A DNA stretch of 64,000 nucleotides from Solimonas sp040066175 (GCF_040066175.1 NZ_JBEAAM010000022.1:1-64000); one strand, 5' to 3'. Counted from the first letter of the stretch, positions 43,689 through 54,987 are shown. The notes: generated by a model from the letters alone, not told the origin. A program made the numbers and translations.

Positions 43689-44641
43689 CCATCGCCGGCC
43701 TGATCACGCAACTACTCGACGTCGCACTCGGCGTGCTGATCGCGCCGCTGTTCATCGGCTGGATCAACCAGTGCCGCGCCTGGCTGGCGAACCGCTCCGC
43801 GCCACCGCTGCTGCAGCCGTACCGGATGATCCGCAAGCTGCTGCACAAGGATGCGGTGATCGCCGAGAACGCCTCGCCGCTGTTCCGCATGGTCCCCTAC
43901 GTCCTGTTCGGCACGATGGTCACCGCCGCTGCGATCGTGCCGGCGCTCGGTACCGACATGCCCTTTGCGGGCGCCGCCGACGCGATCGCGCTGGTCGGCC
44001 TGTTCGCCACCGCGCGCGTGTTCGTCTCTCTCGCGGCGATGGACATCGGCACCGCCTTCGGCACGCTCGGCGCGCGCCGCGAGATGATGGTCGGCTTCCT
44101 CGCCGAGCCGGCGCTGCTGACCGTCGTGTTCACCGCCTCGCTGATCTGCGGCAGCACCGCGCTGCCGTCGATCGCCGGCACGCTCGCCGGCCGCGAGCTG
44201 CAGATCTACCCGAGCCTCGCGTTCGCCGCGGTCGCGTTCGTCATGGTGCTGCTCGCCGAGAACGCGCGCATCCCGATCGACAACCCGGCGACGCACCTGG
44301 AACTGACGATGATCCACGAAGCGATGGTGCTCGAATATTCGGCGCGCCACCTCGCGCTGATCGAGTGGGCCAGCGCGCTCAAGCTGTTCAACTACGCCTG
44401 CATCGGCTTCGCGCTGTTCCTGCCATGGGGCCTGGCGCCGACCGGCGGCGGCTGGCTGCCGCTGCTGTTCGCGCTGCCGGTGCTCGTCGTCAAGCTGCTG
44501 CTCGCCGGTGCGGGGCTCGCGCTGCTGGAGACGATCAGCGCCAAGCTGCGCATCTTCCGCGCACCCGAGTTCCTGGCGATGGCCTTCCTGCTGGCGATGC
44601 TCGGACTGCTGGTCAGCCTGCTGCTAGGGAACGGCCGATGA
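43685..44641 (+). CDS. hyfC: HyfC-like subunit (NuoH/HycD homologue)
   Basis: Protein of 318 aa with about eight helices; NuoH-type motifs QPYRMIRKLLHKDAVIAENA, ARREMMVGFLAEPALLTVVF and AENARIPIDNPATHLELTM (the conserved ENARIPIDNP loop contacting the hydrophilic arm). GTG start at 43685 overlaps the hyfB stop (GTGA). It connects the peripheral arm to the antiporter-like subunits. Confidence 0.9.
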   Translation: MTIAGLITQLLDVALGVLIAPLFIGWINQCRAWLANRSAPPLLQPYRMIRKLLHKDAVIAENASPLFRMVPYVLFGTMVTAAAIVPALGTDMPFAGAADAIALVGLFATARVFVSLAAMDIGTAFGTLGARREMMVGFLAEPALLTVVFTASLICGSTALPSIAGTLAGRELQIYPSLAFAAVAFVMVLLAENARIPIDNPATHLELTMIHEAMVLEYSARHLALIEWASALKLFNYACIGFALFLPWGLAPTGGGWLPLLFALPVLVVKLLLAGAGLALLETISAKLRIFRAPEFLAMAFLLAMLGLLVSLLLGNGR

Positions 44642-45300
44642 CGCTGCCCCTGTCCGCGCAGTTGATCCACCTGTTCGCGGCCGCGCTGCTGCTGCTGTCG
44701 TTCGCGATGCTGGCACAGCGCCGCGTGCTGTCTCTGGTCAACCTGTTCGCGCTGCAGGGCGCCATGCTGGTCGCGTCGACGGCGGTCGTCGCGTACAGCA
44801 GCGGCCAGCACCACCTCTACTGGTCGGCCGGTCTGACACTGATCCTCAAGGTCCTGCTGCTTCCGTACATCCTGCACCGGCTGATCCGGCGCCTGCAGGT
44901 GCAGTGGGATACCGAGACGCTCGTCAACATCCCGACCACGCTGCTGCTCGGTCTGCTCGTCGTGATCTTCTCCTTCGGCCTCGCGCAGCCGATCTCGCAG
45001 CTGGCCAGCACGCTCACACGCAGCACGCTGGGCATCGCCATCGCCGTCGTGCTGCTGGCCTTCCTGATGATGATCACGCGGCGCAAGGCGGTTTCGCAGG
45101 TGATCGGCTTCCTGGCGATGGAGAACGGCCTGTTCTTCGCCGCGACCAGCGCGACCTACGGCATGCCGATGGTGGTCGAACTGGGCATCGCGCTCGACGT
45201 GCTGGTCGGCGTGTTCATCCTCGGCATCTTCTTCTTCCAGATCCGCGAGCAGTTCGACAGCCTCGACCTGCACCATCTGGAATCGCTGAAGGAGGAATGA
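44638..45300 (+). CDS. hyfE: HyfE-like membrane subunit
   Basis: Protein of 220 aa with six to seven helices, close to E. coli HyfE in length; the C-terminal half resembles NuoK (VIGFLAMENGLFFAATSATY with the buried Glu, and ELGIALDVLVGVFILGIFFF). Start overlaps the hyfC stop by ATGA. Confidence 0.88.
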   Translation: MTLPLSAQLIHLFAAALLLLSFAMLAQRRVLSLVNLFALQGAMLVASTAVVAYSSGQHHLYWSAGLTLILKVLLLPYILHRLIRRLQVQWDTETLVNIPTTLLLGLLVVIFSFGLAQPISQLASTLTRSTLGIAIAVVLLAFLMMITRRKAVSQVIGFLAMENGLFFAATSATYGMPMVVELGIALDVLVGVFILGIFFFQIREQFDSLDLHHLESLKEE

Positions 45301-46752
45301 GTGGAACTGCTGATCCTCCTCGGACTTCCGCTCGTCGGCGCGCTGCTGCTGGCGCTGTTCGGTCAGCACCGCTGGGCACCGGAGCTGAACGTCGGCATCA
45401 GCTTCCTGACCTTCGTCGCCGGCTGCGCGCTGACCGCGCGCGTGATCGCCGACGGGCCGATGCTCGCGCTCGCCGAGCAGTTCTTCATCGATCCGTTCAA
45501 CGTCTTCCTCGTCGCGCTGACCGCGTTCGTCAGCTTCACGACCGCGCTGTTCTCGCGGCCATACATGCGCGTCGAGGCGCATCACGGCAGGGTCAATTCC
45601 GGCCGCCTGCGCCTGTACCACAGCATGTTCCAGCTGTTCATGTTCACGATGCTGCTGGCGCTGCTGACCAACAACATGGGCATCCTGTGGGTGGCGATGG
45701 AGGCGGCGACGCTGTCCACGGTGCTGCTGGTATCCCTGTACCGCAGCAACGCCAGCCTCGAAGCGGCGTGGAAGTACTTCATCCTCTGCGGCGTCGGCAT
45801 CGCGCAGGCCTTGTTCGGCACGATCCTGCTGTACTTCGCCGCCGAGAAGCTGCTCGGCCACGAGGGCATGAGTGCGCTGCTGTGGACACACCTGGACGCG
45901 GTCAAGGGCCAGCTCGAACCGACCGTGTTGGCGATCGCCTTCGTCTTCCTGCTGGTCGGCTACGGCACCAAGGTCGGCCTCGTGCCGCTGCACAACTGGC
46001 TGCCGGACGCGCACGCGGAAGGTCCGACACCGGTGTCGGCGGTACTGTCCGGGCTGCTGCTCAACGTCGCGCTGTATGCGGTGATCCGCTGCAAGGTGCT
46101 GGTCGAGGGCTCGATCCGCTCGGAACTCCCCGGCCAGATGCTGATGGCATTCGGCCTGATGTCTGTCGTCGTCGCCGCGTTCTTCCTGTGGCGGCAGCGT
46201 GACATCAAGCGTCTGTTCGGCTACTCGTCGATCGAGCACATGGGCATCATCACGTTTGCCTTCGGCATCGGCGGGCCGGTCGCCAACTTCGGCGCGCTGC
46301 TGCACATGACCGTGCACTCGCTGACCAAGAGCGCGATCTTCTTCGCCGTCGGCCACGCCGCGCAAAAGGCCGGCACGCAGCTGATGGACGACATCCGCGG
46401 CCTGCTGGTGCTCTCCCCCACCGTCGGCTGGGGCCTGATGCTCGGCGCGCTGGCGATCCTGGGCATGCCGCCATTCGGCGTGTTCGCCAGCGAGTTCCTG
46501 ATCCTGACCACGGCGATGCGCGAGCAGCCGTGGGCGACGCCGATCCTGCTGCTGGCGCTGGGCGTGGCCTTCGCCGCGATCTTCGGCCGCGTGCAGCCGA
46601 TGGTGTTCGGCGAGACCACCGCGAAACCGCTGCCGCATCCGCCGGCGCTGGTGCCGGTGTTCGTGCACCTGGCGCTGGTGCTGATGCTCGGGCTCTACAT
46701 CCCGCCGTTCCTGGCGCACTGGTTCCGCCTCGCCGCGGCGCTGATCGGATGA
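45301..46752 (+). CDS. hyfF: HyfF-like antiporter module subunit
   Basis: Protein of 483 aa, NuoL/M/N-type, about 13 helices. Key residues: Glu in ILWVAMEAATLSTVLLV, Lys/His in GYGTKVGLVPLHNWLPDAHA, and GYSSIEHMGIITFAFGIGGP. GTG start is immediately adjacent to the hyfE stop. With hyfB it gives two pump-like modules; the third (hyfD) is missing. Confidence 0.9.
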   Translation: MELLILLGLPLVGALLLALFGQHRWAPELNVGISFLTFVAGCALTARVIADGPMLALAEQFFIDPFNVFLVALTAFVSFTTALFSRPYMRVEAHHGRVNSGRLRLYHSMFQLFMFTMLLALLTNNMGILWVAMEAATLSTVLLVSLYRSNASLEAAWKYFILCGVGIAQALFGTILLYFAAEKLLGHEGMSALLWTHLDAVKGQLEPTVLAIAFVFLLVGYGTKVGLVPLHNWLPDAHAEGPTPVSAVLSGLLLNVALYAVIRCKVLVEGSIRSELPGQMLMAFGLMSVVVAAFFLWRQRDIKRLFGYSSIEHMGIITFAFGIGGPVANFGALLHMTVHSLTKSAIFFAVGHAAQKAGTQLMDDIRGLLVLSPTVGWGLMLGALAILGMPPFGVFASEFLILTTAMREQPWATPILLLALGVAFAAIFGRVQPMVFGETTAKPLPHPPALVPVFVHLALVLMLGLYIPPFLAHWFRLAAALIG

Positions 46753-48260
46753 ACGCACCCGCCTCCCGCCCCATCGAGATCGAACGCCTGCTGCGCGGCC
46801 AGTGGACGCTGCACGCGCGCGCCGAGCGCGACGCCGGCGGCGTGCTGCTGGCGCTGTGGGCCAGCGACGAGCGCGACCGCGGCGGCGGCGGCGTCCTGCG
46901 CGCCGCCTTCCTGCGTGCCGACCGGCTGCGCGTGCTGGAACTACCGGTCGGCGAACGCGAGGCCGGCTTCCCGAGCCTCGCGCCGATGTTCCCGTCGGCG
47001 GCGCGCATGGAACGTGCGGTACAGGACCTGCTGGGCCTGCGCGCCGAGGGCGGCGATGCGCGGCCGTGGCTGCGTCATGCCGCCTGGCCGGATGGCGCAT
47101 CGCCGCTGCGCCGCGATTTCGATCCCGCGCGATCGGTGGCGCCGCAGACCGAGGACTACGCCTTCGTGCGCGTCGAAGGCGAGGGCGTGCACGAGATCCC
47201 GGTCGGGCCGGTGCATGCCGGCATCATCGAACCCGGCCATTTCCGCTTCTCGGTCGTCGGCGAGAAGGTGCTGCGGCTGGAGCAGCGTCTCGGCTACGTG
47301 CACAAGGGCATCGAGAAGCGCCTTGAACAGCTGTCTGCCATCGAAGGTCGCCGCCTCGCCGCGCGCGTGTCCGGTGACAGCGCCGTCGCGTACTCCTGGG
47401 CCTACTGCCAGGCGCTCGAAACCCTCGCGGGAGCGACGATCACGCCACGCGGCGCGGCGCTGCGCGCCATCGCGCTGGAACGCGAGCGCATCGCCAATCA
47501 TCTGGGCGACCTCGGCGCGCTGGGCAACGACGCCGGCTTCGCCTTCGGCCTGTCACAGTTCATGCGCCTCAAGGAAGACCTGCTGCGCGTCAATCAACGC
47601 GCATTCGGTGCCCGCTACTTGATGGACTACGTGCTGCCTGGCGGCGTCGGCGGCGAACTGGATGCCGCGGCGGTCGAGACCTTGCTGGCGCAGACGCGCA
47701 GCCTCGAAGCCGAGGTGCGCGCGCTGCGCGCGATCTACGACGACCACGCCGGCGTGCAGGACCGCTTCCGCAGCTGCGGCATCGTCACGCCCGAGCTGGC
47801 GCGCGAGCTCGGCCTGATCGGGCTGGCCGCCCGCGCCAGCGGCCAGGCGCGCGACCTGCGCGCCGACCTGCCCTGCTCGCCCTACGATCGGCTCGGCGTG
47901 CAGGTCGCGATGCGCAGCGAAGGCGACGTCGCCGCGCGCGTCGCCGTGCGCTTCGACGAGACGCTCGAATCGCTGCGCCTGTGCTGGGAACTGCTGCAGT
48001 CGCTGCCGTCCGGTGCGGCGCGGGTGGACCTGCCGCAACCCACGGCAGGCATTGCCTATGGTCTGGTCGAAGGCTGGCGCGGACCGATCCTCGTCGCGCT
48101 GGAGACCGGCCCCGTCGGATCGGTCCGCCGCTGCCATCCGCACGATCCGTCCTGGCAGAACTGGCCGCTGCTGGAGCACGCGGTGATCGGCAACATCGTC
48201 CCGGACTTCCCGCTGATCAACAAGTCCTTCAACCTGTCGTACAGCGGCCAGGATCTATGA
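46749..48260 (+). CDS. hyfG: HyfG-like large subunit lacking the [NiFe] cysteines
   Basis: Protein of 503 aa. An N-terminal NuoC-like part (about 1-135: REAGFPSLAPMFPSAARMER) is fused to a NuoD/HycE-like part. Where [NiFe]-hydrogenases have RxCGxC the sequence reads RVSGDSAVAYSWAYCQ, and at the C-terminus the DPCxxC motif is replaced by PDFPLINKSFNLSYSGQDL. All four metal-binding Cys are thus absent, so it cannot hold a [NiFe] centre. This resembles the 'energy-converting hydrogenase-related' (Ehr) class. ATGA overlap with hyfF. Confidence 0.88.
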   Translation: MNAPASRPIEIERLLRGQWTLHARAERDAGGVLLALWASDERDRGGGGVLRAAFLRADRLRVLELPVGEREAGFPSLAPMFPSAARMERAVQDLLGLRAEGGDARPWLRHAAWPDGASPLRRDFDPARSVAPQTEDYAFVRVEGEGVHEIPVGPVHAGIIEPGHFRFSVVGEKVLRLEQRLGYVHKGIEKRLEQLSAIEGRRLAARVSGDSAVAYSWAYCQALETLAGATITPRGAALRAIALERERIANHLGDLGALGNDAGFAFGLSQFMRLKEDLLRVNQRAFGARYLMDYVLPGGVGGELDAAAVETLLAQTRSLEAEVRALRAIYDDHAGVQDRFRSCGIVTPELARELGLIGLAARASGQARDLRADLPCSPYDRLGVQVAMRSEGDVAARVAVRFDETLESLRLCWELLQSLPSGAARVDLPQPTAGIAYGLVEGWRGPILVALETGPVGSVRRCHPHDPSWQNWPLLEHAVIGNIVPDFPLINKSFNLSYSGQDL

Positions 48261-48315
48261 ACGCCCTGTTCAAGAGCAGGCCATCCATGGCCCGCGGACC
48301 CAAGGCAAGCAAGCC

Positions 48316-48825
48316 ATGCTTTCCATACTGAAGCGGATTGCGACAACCGGCATCGTCAGCGAACCGCTGCCGACACTCGCCGATCTCAAGGCCGAAGCCG
48401 ACGATCTGCAGGCCCGGATCTTCGCGGTGCTCGGCCGCGCGCTGACGATCCGCCAGGTCGATGCCGGCTCCTGCAACGGCTGCGAGCTGGAGATCCACGC
48501 GCTCAACAATCCCTACTACAACCTCGAAGGCGCCGGCATCCGCTTCGTCGCCAGCCCGCGCCACGCCGACCTGCTGCTGGTCACCGGTCCGGTGTCGAAG
48601 CACATGGAGATCGCGCTGCAACGCACTTACGACGCGACGCCCGAGCCGAAGCGCGTCGTCGCCGTCGGCGACTGCGGCTGCGACGGCGGCATCTTCGGCG
48701 CGTCCTACGCCAGCTGCGGTCGCGTCGCCAACGTGATCCCGGTGGATGTGACCGTGCCAGGCTGTCCGCCGGCACCGGTCGAGATCCTGCGCGGCATCCT
48801 GCGCGCGGTGACGCTGCCGCGATGA
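48316..48825 (+). CDS. hyfI: HyfI-like small subunit (NuoB homologue) with one [4Fe-4S] site
   Basis: Protein of 169 aa. The ligands of the proximal cluster are kept: CNGC (GSCNGCELEIHAL), GDCGCDGGIFG and PGCPPAPVEIL. So the iron-sulfur subunit is intact although its partner lost the [NiFe] site. It starts 55 bases after hyfG; the gap contains a 24-codon frame beginning in the hyfG stop (MNALFKS...), possibly a relic of an earlier start. It is coupled by ATGA to the next gene. Confidence 0.88.
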   Translation: MLSILKRIATTGIVSEPLPTLADLKAEADDLQARIFAVLGRALTIRQVDAGSCNGCELEIHALNNPYYNLEGAGIRFVASPRHADLLLVTGPVSKHMEIALQRTYDATPEPKRVVAVGDCGCDGGIFGASYASCGRVANVIPVDVTVPGCPPAPVEILRGILRAVTLPR

Positions 48826-49694
48826 CGATCTGCTTCACCGACCGCTGGCTCGAACTGCCCGGCCGGCTGGTCGCCGAGCCCGGCACGCTGCGCCTGCGCG
48901 AGCCGATGACGGCCGACATCCCGGACATCGTGCGCCGCCTGCGCGCCAACGAGTACACAAAACCCTTCGTCGTCGATGACGGCCGATCGCGGCGCCTGCA
49001 CTTCAGCCTCGACTACGTGCAGTCCGAGATGAGCCTGCGTGACCCGGACGCGCTCAACTTCGCCTACACGCGCGAGATGATGGCCTTCCTGCTGTTCGTC
49101 CCCCGGCCGCGTCACGTCGTGCTGGTCGGCCTGGGCGGCGGTTCGCTGACCAAGTTCTGCTACCGCCAGCTGCCGGCGGCGCGCATCACCACGATCGAGA
49201 TCGACGCCGACGTGCTCGGCTTCGCCACCCAGTTCGAAGTCCCGGAACCCGACGCGCGCCTGCGGCTGATCCATGCCGACGCAGTCGATCACTTCGCGAC
49301 GACCGAAGAGGACATGGACGTCGTCCTCATCGACGGCTGCGACCGCAGCGGCATCTGTGCCGGCTTCCGTGACGCGCAGTTCTACCGCAACATCCACGCG
49401 CGACTGCGGCCGCACGGCGTGCTGGTGATGAACCTGATCGGCCCGGGCCGCGAAATCGATGCACACCTGAACCTGCTCGCCGAGGTCTTCGCCGGACCGG
49501 TGCTGGTGCGGCGCATGAACCACGGCGGCAACCGCATCGCGTTCGCGTTCCGCGACGCCACGTTCCGGCCCGACTGGATCGCGATCCAGCGCGTCGCGCG
49601 GCGGCTGGAAGCGCTGTACGGACTGGACTTCGCGGCCTGCGCGGCGCGCTTGCGCAACTGCCGGCGCGTCGCGGCTGACGCCGGCGACGACTGA
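48822..49694 (+). CDS. Spermidine synthase-like SAM-binding protein
   Basis: Protein of 290 aa with the spermidine-synthase/methyltransferase fold: FSLDYVQSEMSLRDPDALNF, VVLVGLGGGSLTKFCYRQLP (cofactor loop), IEIDADVL, and DVVLIDGCDRSGIC at the place of the active-site Asp. The amine-binding residues of true spermidine synthases are not clearly conserved. Its ATGA overlap with hyfI places it inside the hyf-like operon, where such a gene is unexpected. Confidence 0.75.
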   Translation: MTICFTDRWLELPGRLVAEPGTLRLREPMTADIPDIVRRLRANEYTKPFVVDDGRSRRLHFSLDYVQSEMSLRDPDALNFAYTREMMAFLLFVPRPRHVVLVGLGGGSLTKFCYRQLPAARITTIEIDADVLGFATQFEVPEPDARLRLIHADAVDHFATTEEDMDVVLIDGCDRSGICAGFRDAQFYRNIHARLRPHGVLVMNLIGPGREIDAHLNLLAEVFAGPVLVRRMNHGGNRIAFAFRDATFRPDWIAIQRVARRLEALYGLDFAACAARLRNCRRVAADAGDD

Positions 49695-49734
49695 CCCACT
49701 CATCCTGATCGTTCGCGGAGACGCCGCCGGTCCG

Positions 49735-49748
49735 TTGACCTGCATCAA
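49735..49748 (+). promoter_or_regulatory. FNR/Anr-type box upstream of the ligase-PDH operon
   Basis: TTGACCTGCATCAA differs by one base from the TTGAT-N4-ATCAA consensus of FNR/Anr, oxygen-sensing activators. It lies in the 109-base gap after the spermidine-synthase-like gene and 55 bases before the ligase start codon. The downstream -10 is not obvious (GATACA at 49786-49791 is one candidate). Confidence 0.65.
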
Positions 49749-49803
49749 GGCCATCCGTCCGCTGTCCCCGCACCATGCGCTACGGGATACAGGGGACGCA
49801 TCG

Positions 49804-51572
<1,769 letters not shown>

Positions 51573-51576
<4 letters not shown>

Positions 51577-52562
51577 GCGACACCGCACCACCGGACCGCG
51601 AGCACGCGCTGCAGCTGCTGCACGGCATGCTGCGCATCCGCCGCTTCGAGGAGAAGTGCGCCGAGCTGTACGGCCAGCTGAAGATCCGCGGCTTTTTGCA
51701 CCTGTACATCGGCGAGGAGGCGATCGCGGTCGGCGCGATGCGCGCCCTGACCGACGACGACGCCATCGTTGCGACCTACCGCGAGCACGGCCACGCACTG
51801 GCGCGCGGCCTGCCGATGACCGCGATCATGGCCGAGATGTACGGCAAGGCCAGCGGCTGTTCGCGCGGCCGCGGCGGCTCGATGCACCTGTTCGACGCGC
51901 AGCGCCGCTTCTACGGCGGCAACGCCATCGTCGGCGGCGGCCTGCCGCTGGCTGTCGGCCTGGCGCTCGCCGACCGCATGCAGAACCGCCCGCGCGTCAC
52001 CGCCTGCTTCTTCGGCGAAGGCGCGGCGGCGGAGGGCGAGTTTCACGAGAGCCTCAATCTGGCCGCGCTGTGGAAGCTGCCGGTGCTGTTCCTGTGCGAG
52101 AACAATCTGTATGCGATGGGCACCGCGCTCGAACGCTCCGAGGCCGAGACCGACCTGCACCTCAAGGCTGCCGCCTATCGCATGAGTGGCAGCGTCGTCG
52201 ATGGCATGGACGTGCTGGCGATCGAGGACGCGGTGCGCCGCGCGGTCGATGCGATCCGCTGTGGCGGCGGTCCGCAGCTGCTGGAAATCCGCACCTACCG
52301 CTTCCGCGCGCACTCGATGTTCGATCCCGAGCGCTACCGCGACAAGGCCGAAGTCGAGGCGCGCAAGAAGGCGGGCGGACCGTTGACCCGCTTCATCGCC
52401 CGCGGCAAGCAGGAACGATGGTTCGGCGAGCCGGACATCGAGACGCTGGAGCGGACGGTGGCCGCCGAGATCCAGGCCTCGGCCGATTTCGCCGAGGCCT
52501 CGGAGTGGGAACCGGTCGCCGAACTGACGCGCGACGTCCATACGCCCTGGCAGGAACCCTGA
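51573..52562 (+). CDS. pdhA: Pyruvate dehydrogenase E1 alpha subunit
   Basis: Protein of 329 aa. The thiamine-diphosphate motif is GEGAAAEGEFHESLNLAAL...ENNLYAMG; N-terminal RRFEEKCAELYGQLKIRGFL and GCSRGRGGSMHLFD follow the PdhA pattern; RFRAHSMFDPERYRDK is the phosphorylation-loop region. GTG start. An acetoin-type E1 is an alternative, but the sequence fits pyruvate better. Confidence 0.87.
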
Positions 52563-52563
52563 C

Positions 52564-53550
52564 GTGGCAACGGCGAAGACCACCTACCGCGAATGCCTGC
52601 GTAGCGCGCTGCGCGAGGCGATGCAGGCCGACCCGCGCGTGTTCCTGATGGGCGAGGACGTCGGCCGCTACGGCGGCGCCTACGCCGTCAGTCTCGGCCT
52701 GCTGGAGGAGTTCGGTCCGGAGCGCATACGCGATACGCCGCTGTCGGAATCCGCCTTCGTCGGCGCCGGCATCGGCGCCGCGCTGAACGGTCTGCGGCCG
52801 ATCGTCGAGATCATGACGGTGAACTTCAGCCTGCTCGCGCTCGACCAGATCCTCAACACCGCGGCGACGATCCGCCACATGTCCGGCGGGCAGTTCAGCG
52901 TGCCGGTGATCATCCGCATGGCCACCGGCGCCGGCCGCCAGCTCGCCGCGCAGCATTCGCACAGCCTGGAGAACTGGTATGCGCACATCCCCGGACTGCG
53001 CGTCGTCGCACCCGCCACGCTCGAGGACGCACGCGGCATGCTCACCACCGCGCTGACCTGCCCCGATCCGGTGGTGATCTTCGAACATGCGACGCTGTAC
53101 AACCTCGAAGGCGAGCTCCCCGCGGACGCCGGCGCGGTGGATCTGCGGCGCGCGGCGATCCGCCGGTCGGGCAAGGACCTCACCCTGATCACCTACGGCG
53201 GCAGCCTGCCCAAGTGCATGGACGCCGCAACTCAACTCGCCGCCGCAGGCATCGACGCCGAGGTGATCGACCTGCGCAGCCTGCGCCCGCTCGACGACCA
53301 GACGCTCCTCGCCTCGGTGGCACGCACACGCCGCTTCGTCGTCGTCGATGAGGGCTGGCGCAGCGGCAGCCTCGCCGGCGAGCTGATCGCGCGCATCACC
53401 GAAACCGCGTTCTACGATCTGGATGCCGCGCCGGTCCGGGTCTGCAGCGAGGAGGTACCGATCCCCTATGCGAAACATCTCGAAGAAGCCGCGCTGCCGC
53501 AGACCGACAAGATCGTGCGCGCCGCGCAGACGGTGATGAACCGTGGCTGA
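52564..53550 (+). CDS. pdhB: Pyruvate dehydrogenase E1 beta subunit
   Basis: Protein of 328 aa: LMGEDVGRYGGAYAVSLGLL, DTPLSESAFVGAGIGAALNG, QLAAQHSHSLENWYAHIPGL and the C-terminal transketolase domain IDLRSLRPLDDQTLLASVAR. GTG start one base after the pdhA stop. Forms the alpha2beta2 E1 with PdhA. Confidence 0.88.
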   Translation: MATAKTTYRECLRSALREAMQADPRVFLMGEDVGRYGGAYAVSLGLLEEFGPERIRDTPLSESAFVGAGIGAALNGLRPIVEIMTVNFSLLALDQILNTAATIRHMSGGQFSVPVIIRMATGAGRQLAAQHSHSLENWYAHIPGLRVVAPATLEDARGMLTTALTCPDPVVIFEHATLYNLEGELPADAGAVDLRRAAIRRSGKDLTLITYGGSLPKCMDAATQLAAAGIDAEVIDLRSLRPLDDQTLLASVARTRRFVVVDEGWRSGSLAGELIARITETAFYDLDAAPVRVCSEEVPIPYAKHLEEAALPQTDKIVRAAQTVMNRG

Positions 53551-54733
53551 GTACCGTCTGCCCTCGCTCGGCGCCGACATGGACGCGGCCACTTTCGTCG
53601 AGTGGCGCGTCAAGCCCGGCGACCGCGTCAAGCGCGGCGACATCGTCGCGTCGGTGGAGACGAGCAAGGGCATCATCGACATCGAGATCTTCGAGTCCGG
53701 TGTCGTCGAAGCCCTGCTGGTGCAACCCGGCGCACACATCCCGGTCGGCACCGCGCTCGCGCAGATCCGGACGGACGCGCCGGGCGCCGCACCGCACCCG
53801 CCCGCTGAGGCAGCGGCGGCAGCCGCGGCCGCCGCCGCACCGGTCGGACCGGAGATCGCACCCGCCGGCGCTGCGGCGCCGACCCGCACGGAGCCGGACG
53901 CCGGGCACGTCCGCGCCTCGCCTGCCGCGCGCAAGCGCGCCTCCGAACTCGGCGTCGCACTGGACCAGGTGCGGGGCAGCGGCCCGCACGGCGTCATCAC
54001 CGTCGAGGACGTCGAGCGCGCGACCGCGCCGGCACCGACCACGGTGCCGCCGGCCAGTCCGCCGCCGGCGGCGAACATGCGCGCCACCATCGCGGCGGCG
54101 ATGACGCGGTCCAAGCGCGAGATCCCGCACTATTACCTGGCAACGGCGATCGATCTCAAGGCGGCGCTCGACTGGATGAGCGACTACAACCGCGAGCGCC
54201 CGGTGACCGAACGCCTGCTCGCGGGCCTGCTGTTCGTGCGCGCCGTCGCCAGGGCGCTGACCGAGTTCCCCGACTTCAACGGCTTCTACAGGGACGCCGC
54301 CTTCGTGCCCGCCGACGGCATCCACGTCGGCGTCGCCATCGCCGTGCGCGGCGGCGGCCTCGTCGCACCGGCGCTGCACGACACCGACCGCGGCAGCATC
54401 GGCGACGCGATGCGTGCGTTCCAGGACCTCGTCACCCGCACGCGCAGCGGTCACCTGCGCGCCTCGGAGATGGCCGACGCGACGATCACCGTCACCAGCC
54501 TGGGCGAGCGCGGCGTCGATGCGGTGTTCCCGGTGATCTACCCGCCGCAGGTCGCCATCGTCGGCTTCGGCCGCGTCGCACAAAAGCCCGTCGTCACCGC
54601 CGACGGCGGCCTGGCCGCGCATCCGGTCGTGCAGGCGACGCTGGCCGCCGATCATCGCGTCGGCGACGGCCACCGCGGCGGCCTGTTCCTCGCCGCGATC
54701 GAACGCTGGCTGCAGACACCCGAGAAGCTATGA
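53543..54733 (+). CDS. pdhC: Dihydrolipoamide acyltransferase (E2) of the PDH complex
   Basis: Protein of 396 aa: one lipoyl domain (about 1-80) with lipoylated Lys42 in VETSKGII (SKG rather than the usual DKA), an Ala/Pro linker, a peripheral-subunit-binding domain (about 128-165, RASPAARKRASELGVALDQV), and a catalytic domain ending AADHRVGDGHRGG with the active-site His and Asp. GTG start overlaps pdhB by eight bases. No E3 gene follows; E3 must come from elsewhere. Confidence 0.88.
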   Translation: MAEYRLPSLGADMDAATFVEWRVKPGDRVKRGDIVASVETSKGIIDIEIFESGVVEALLVQPGAHIPVGTALAQIRTDAPGAAPHPPAEAAAAAAAAAAPVGPEIAPAGAAAPTRTEPDAGHVRASPAARKRASELGVALDQVRGSGPHGVITVEDVERATAPAPTTVPPASPPPAANMRATIAAAMTRSKREIPHYYLATAIDLKAALDWMSDYNRERPVTERLLAGLLFVRAVARALTEFPDFNGFYRDAAFVPADGIHVGVAIAVRGGGLVAPALHDTDRGSIGDAMRAFQDLVTRTRSGHLRASEMADATITVTSLGERGVDAVFPVIYPPQVAIVGFGRVAQKPVVTADGGLAAHPVVQATLAADHRVGDGHRGGLFLAAIERWLQTPEKL

Positions 54734-54987
54734 ACGAATCCGAACTCCGTGCCACCGTGCTCGACGCGCTGGCCAGCATCGCCCCGGAAGCCGCATCCGC
54801 AGCCCTCGACGCGAAACGCAGCCTGCGCGAGCAGCTCGACATCGACTCGGTCGATTTCCTCAACCTGCTGACCACGCTGCACCAGCGCCTGGGCATCGAC
54901 ATTCCCGAGGCCGACTACGCGCAGATGCAGACCCTGGACGCCATGACCGCCTACCTCGCGCGCAAGCTGGACGCCGCTCGCCGCTGA
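54730..54987 (+). CDS. Acyl carrier protein
   Basis: An 85-aa carrier protein. The phosphopantetheine attachment Ser40 is in LDIDSVDFLNLL, and helix III region IDIPEADYAQMQTLDAMTAY is typical. ATGA overlap with pdhC makes it part of the ligase-PDH operon, an unusual place: it may accept an acyl group from the ligase or the E2, or supply octanoyl groups for lipoylation (all inference). Confidence 0.85.
   Translation: MNESELRATVLDALASIAPEAASAALDAKRSLREQLDIDSVDFLNLLTTLHQRLGIDIPEADYAQMQTLDAMTAYLARKLDAARR

Noticed and set aside
48257..48331. 24-codon frame starting in the hyfG stop (MNALFKS...)
   Set aside because: Too short and overlaps the hyfI start; more likely a relic than a gene, mentioned only in the hyfI entry.
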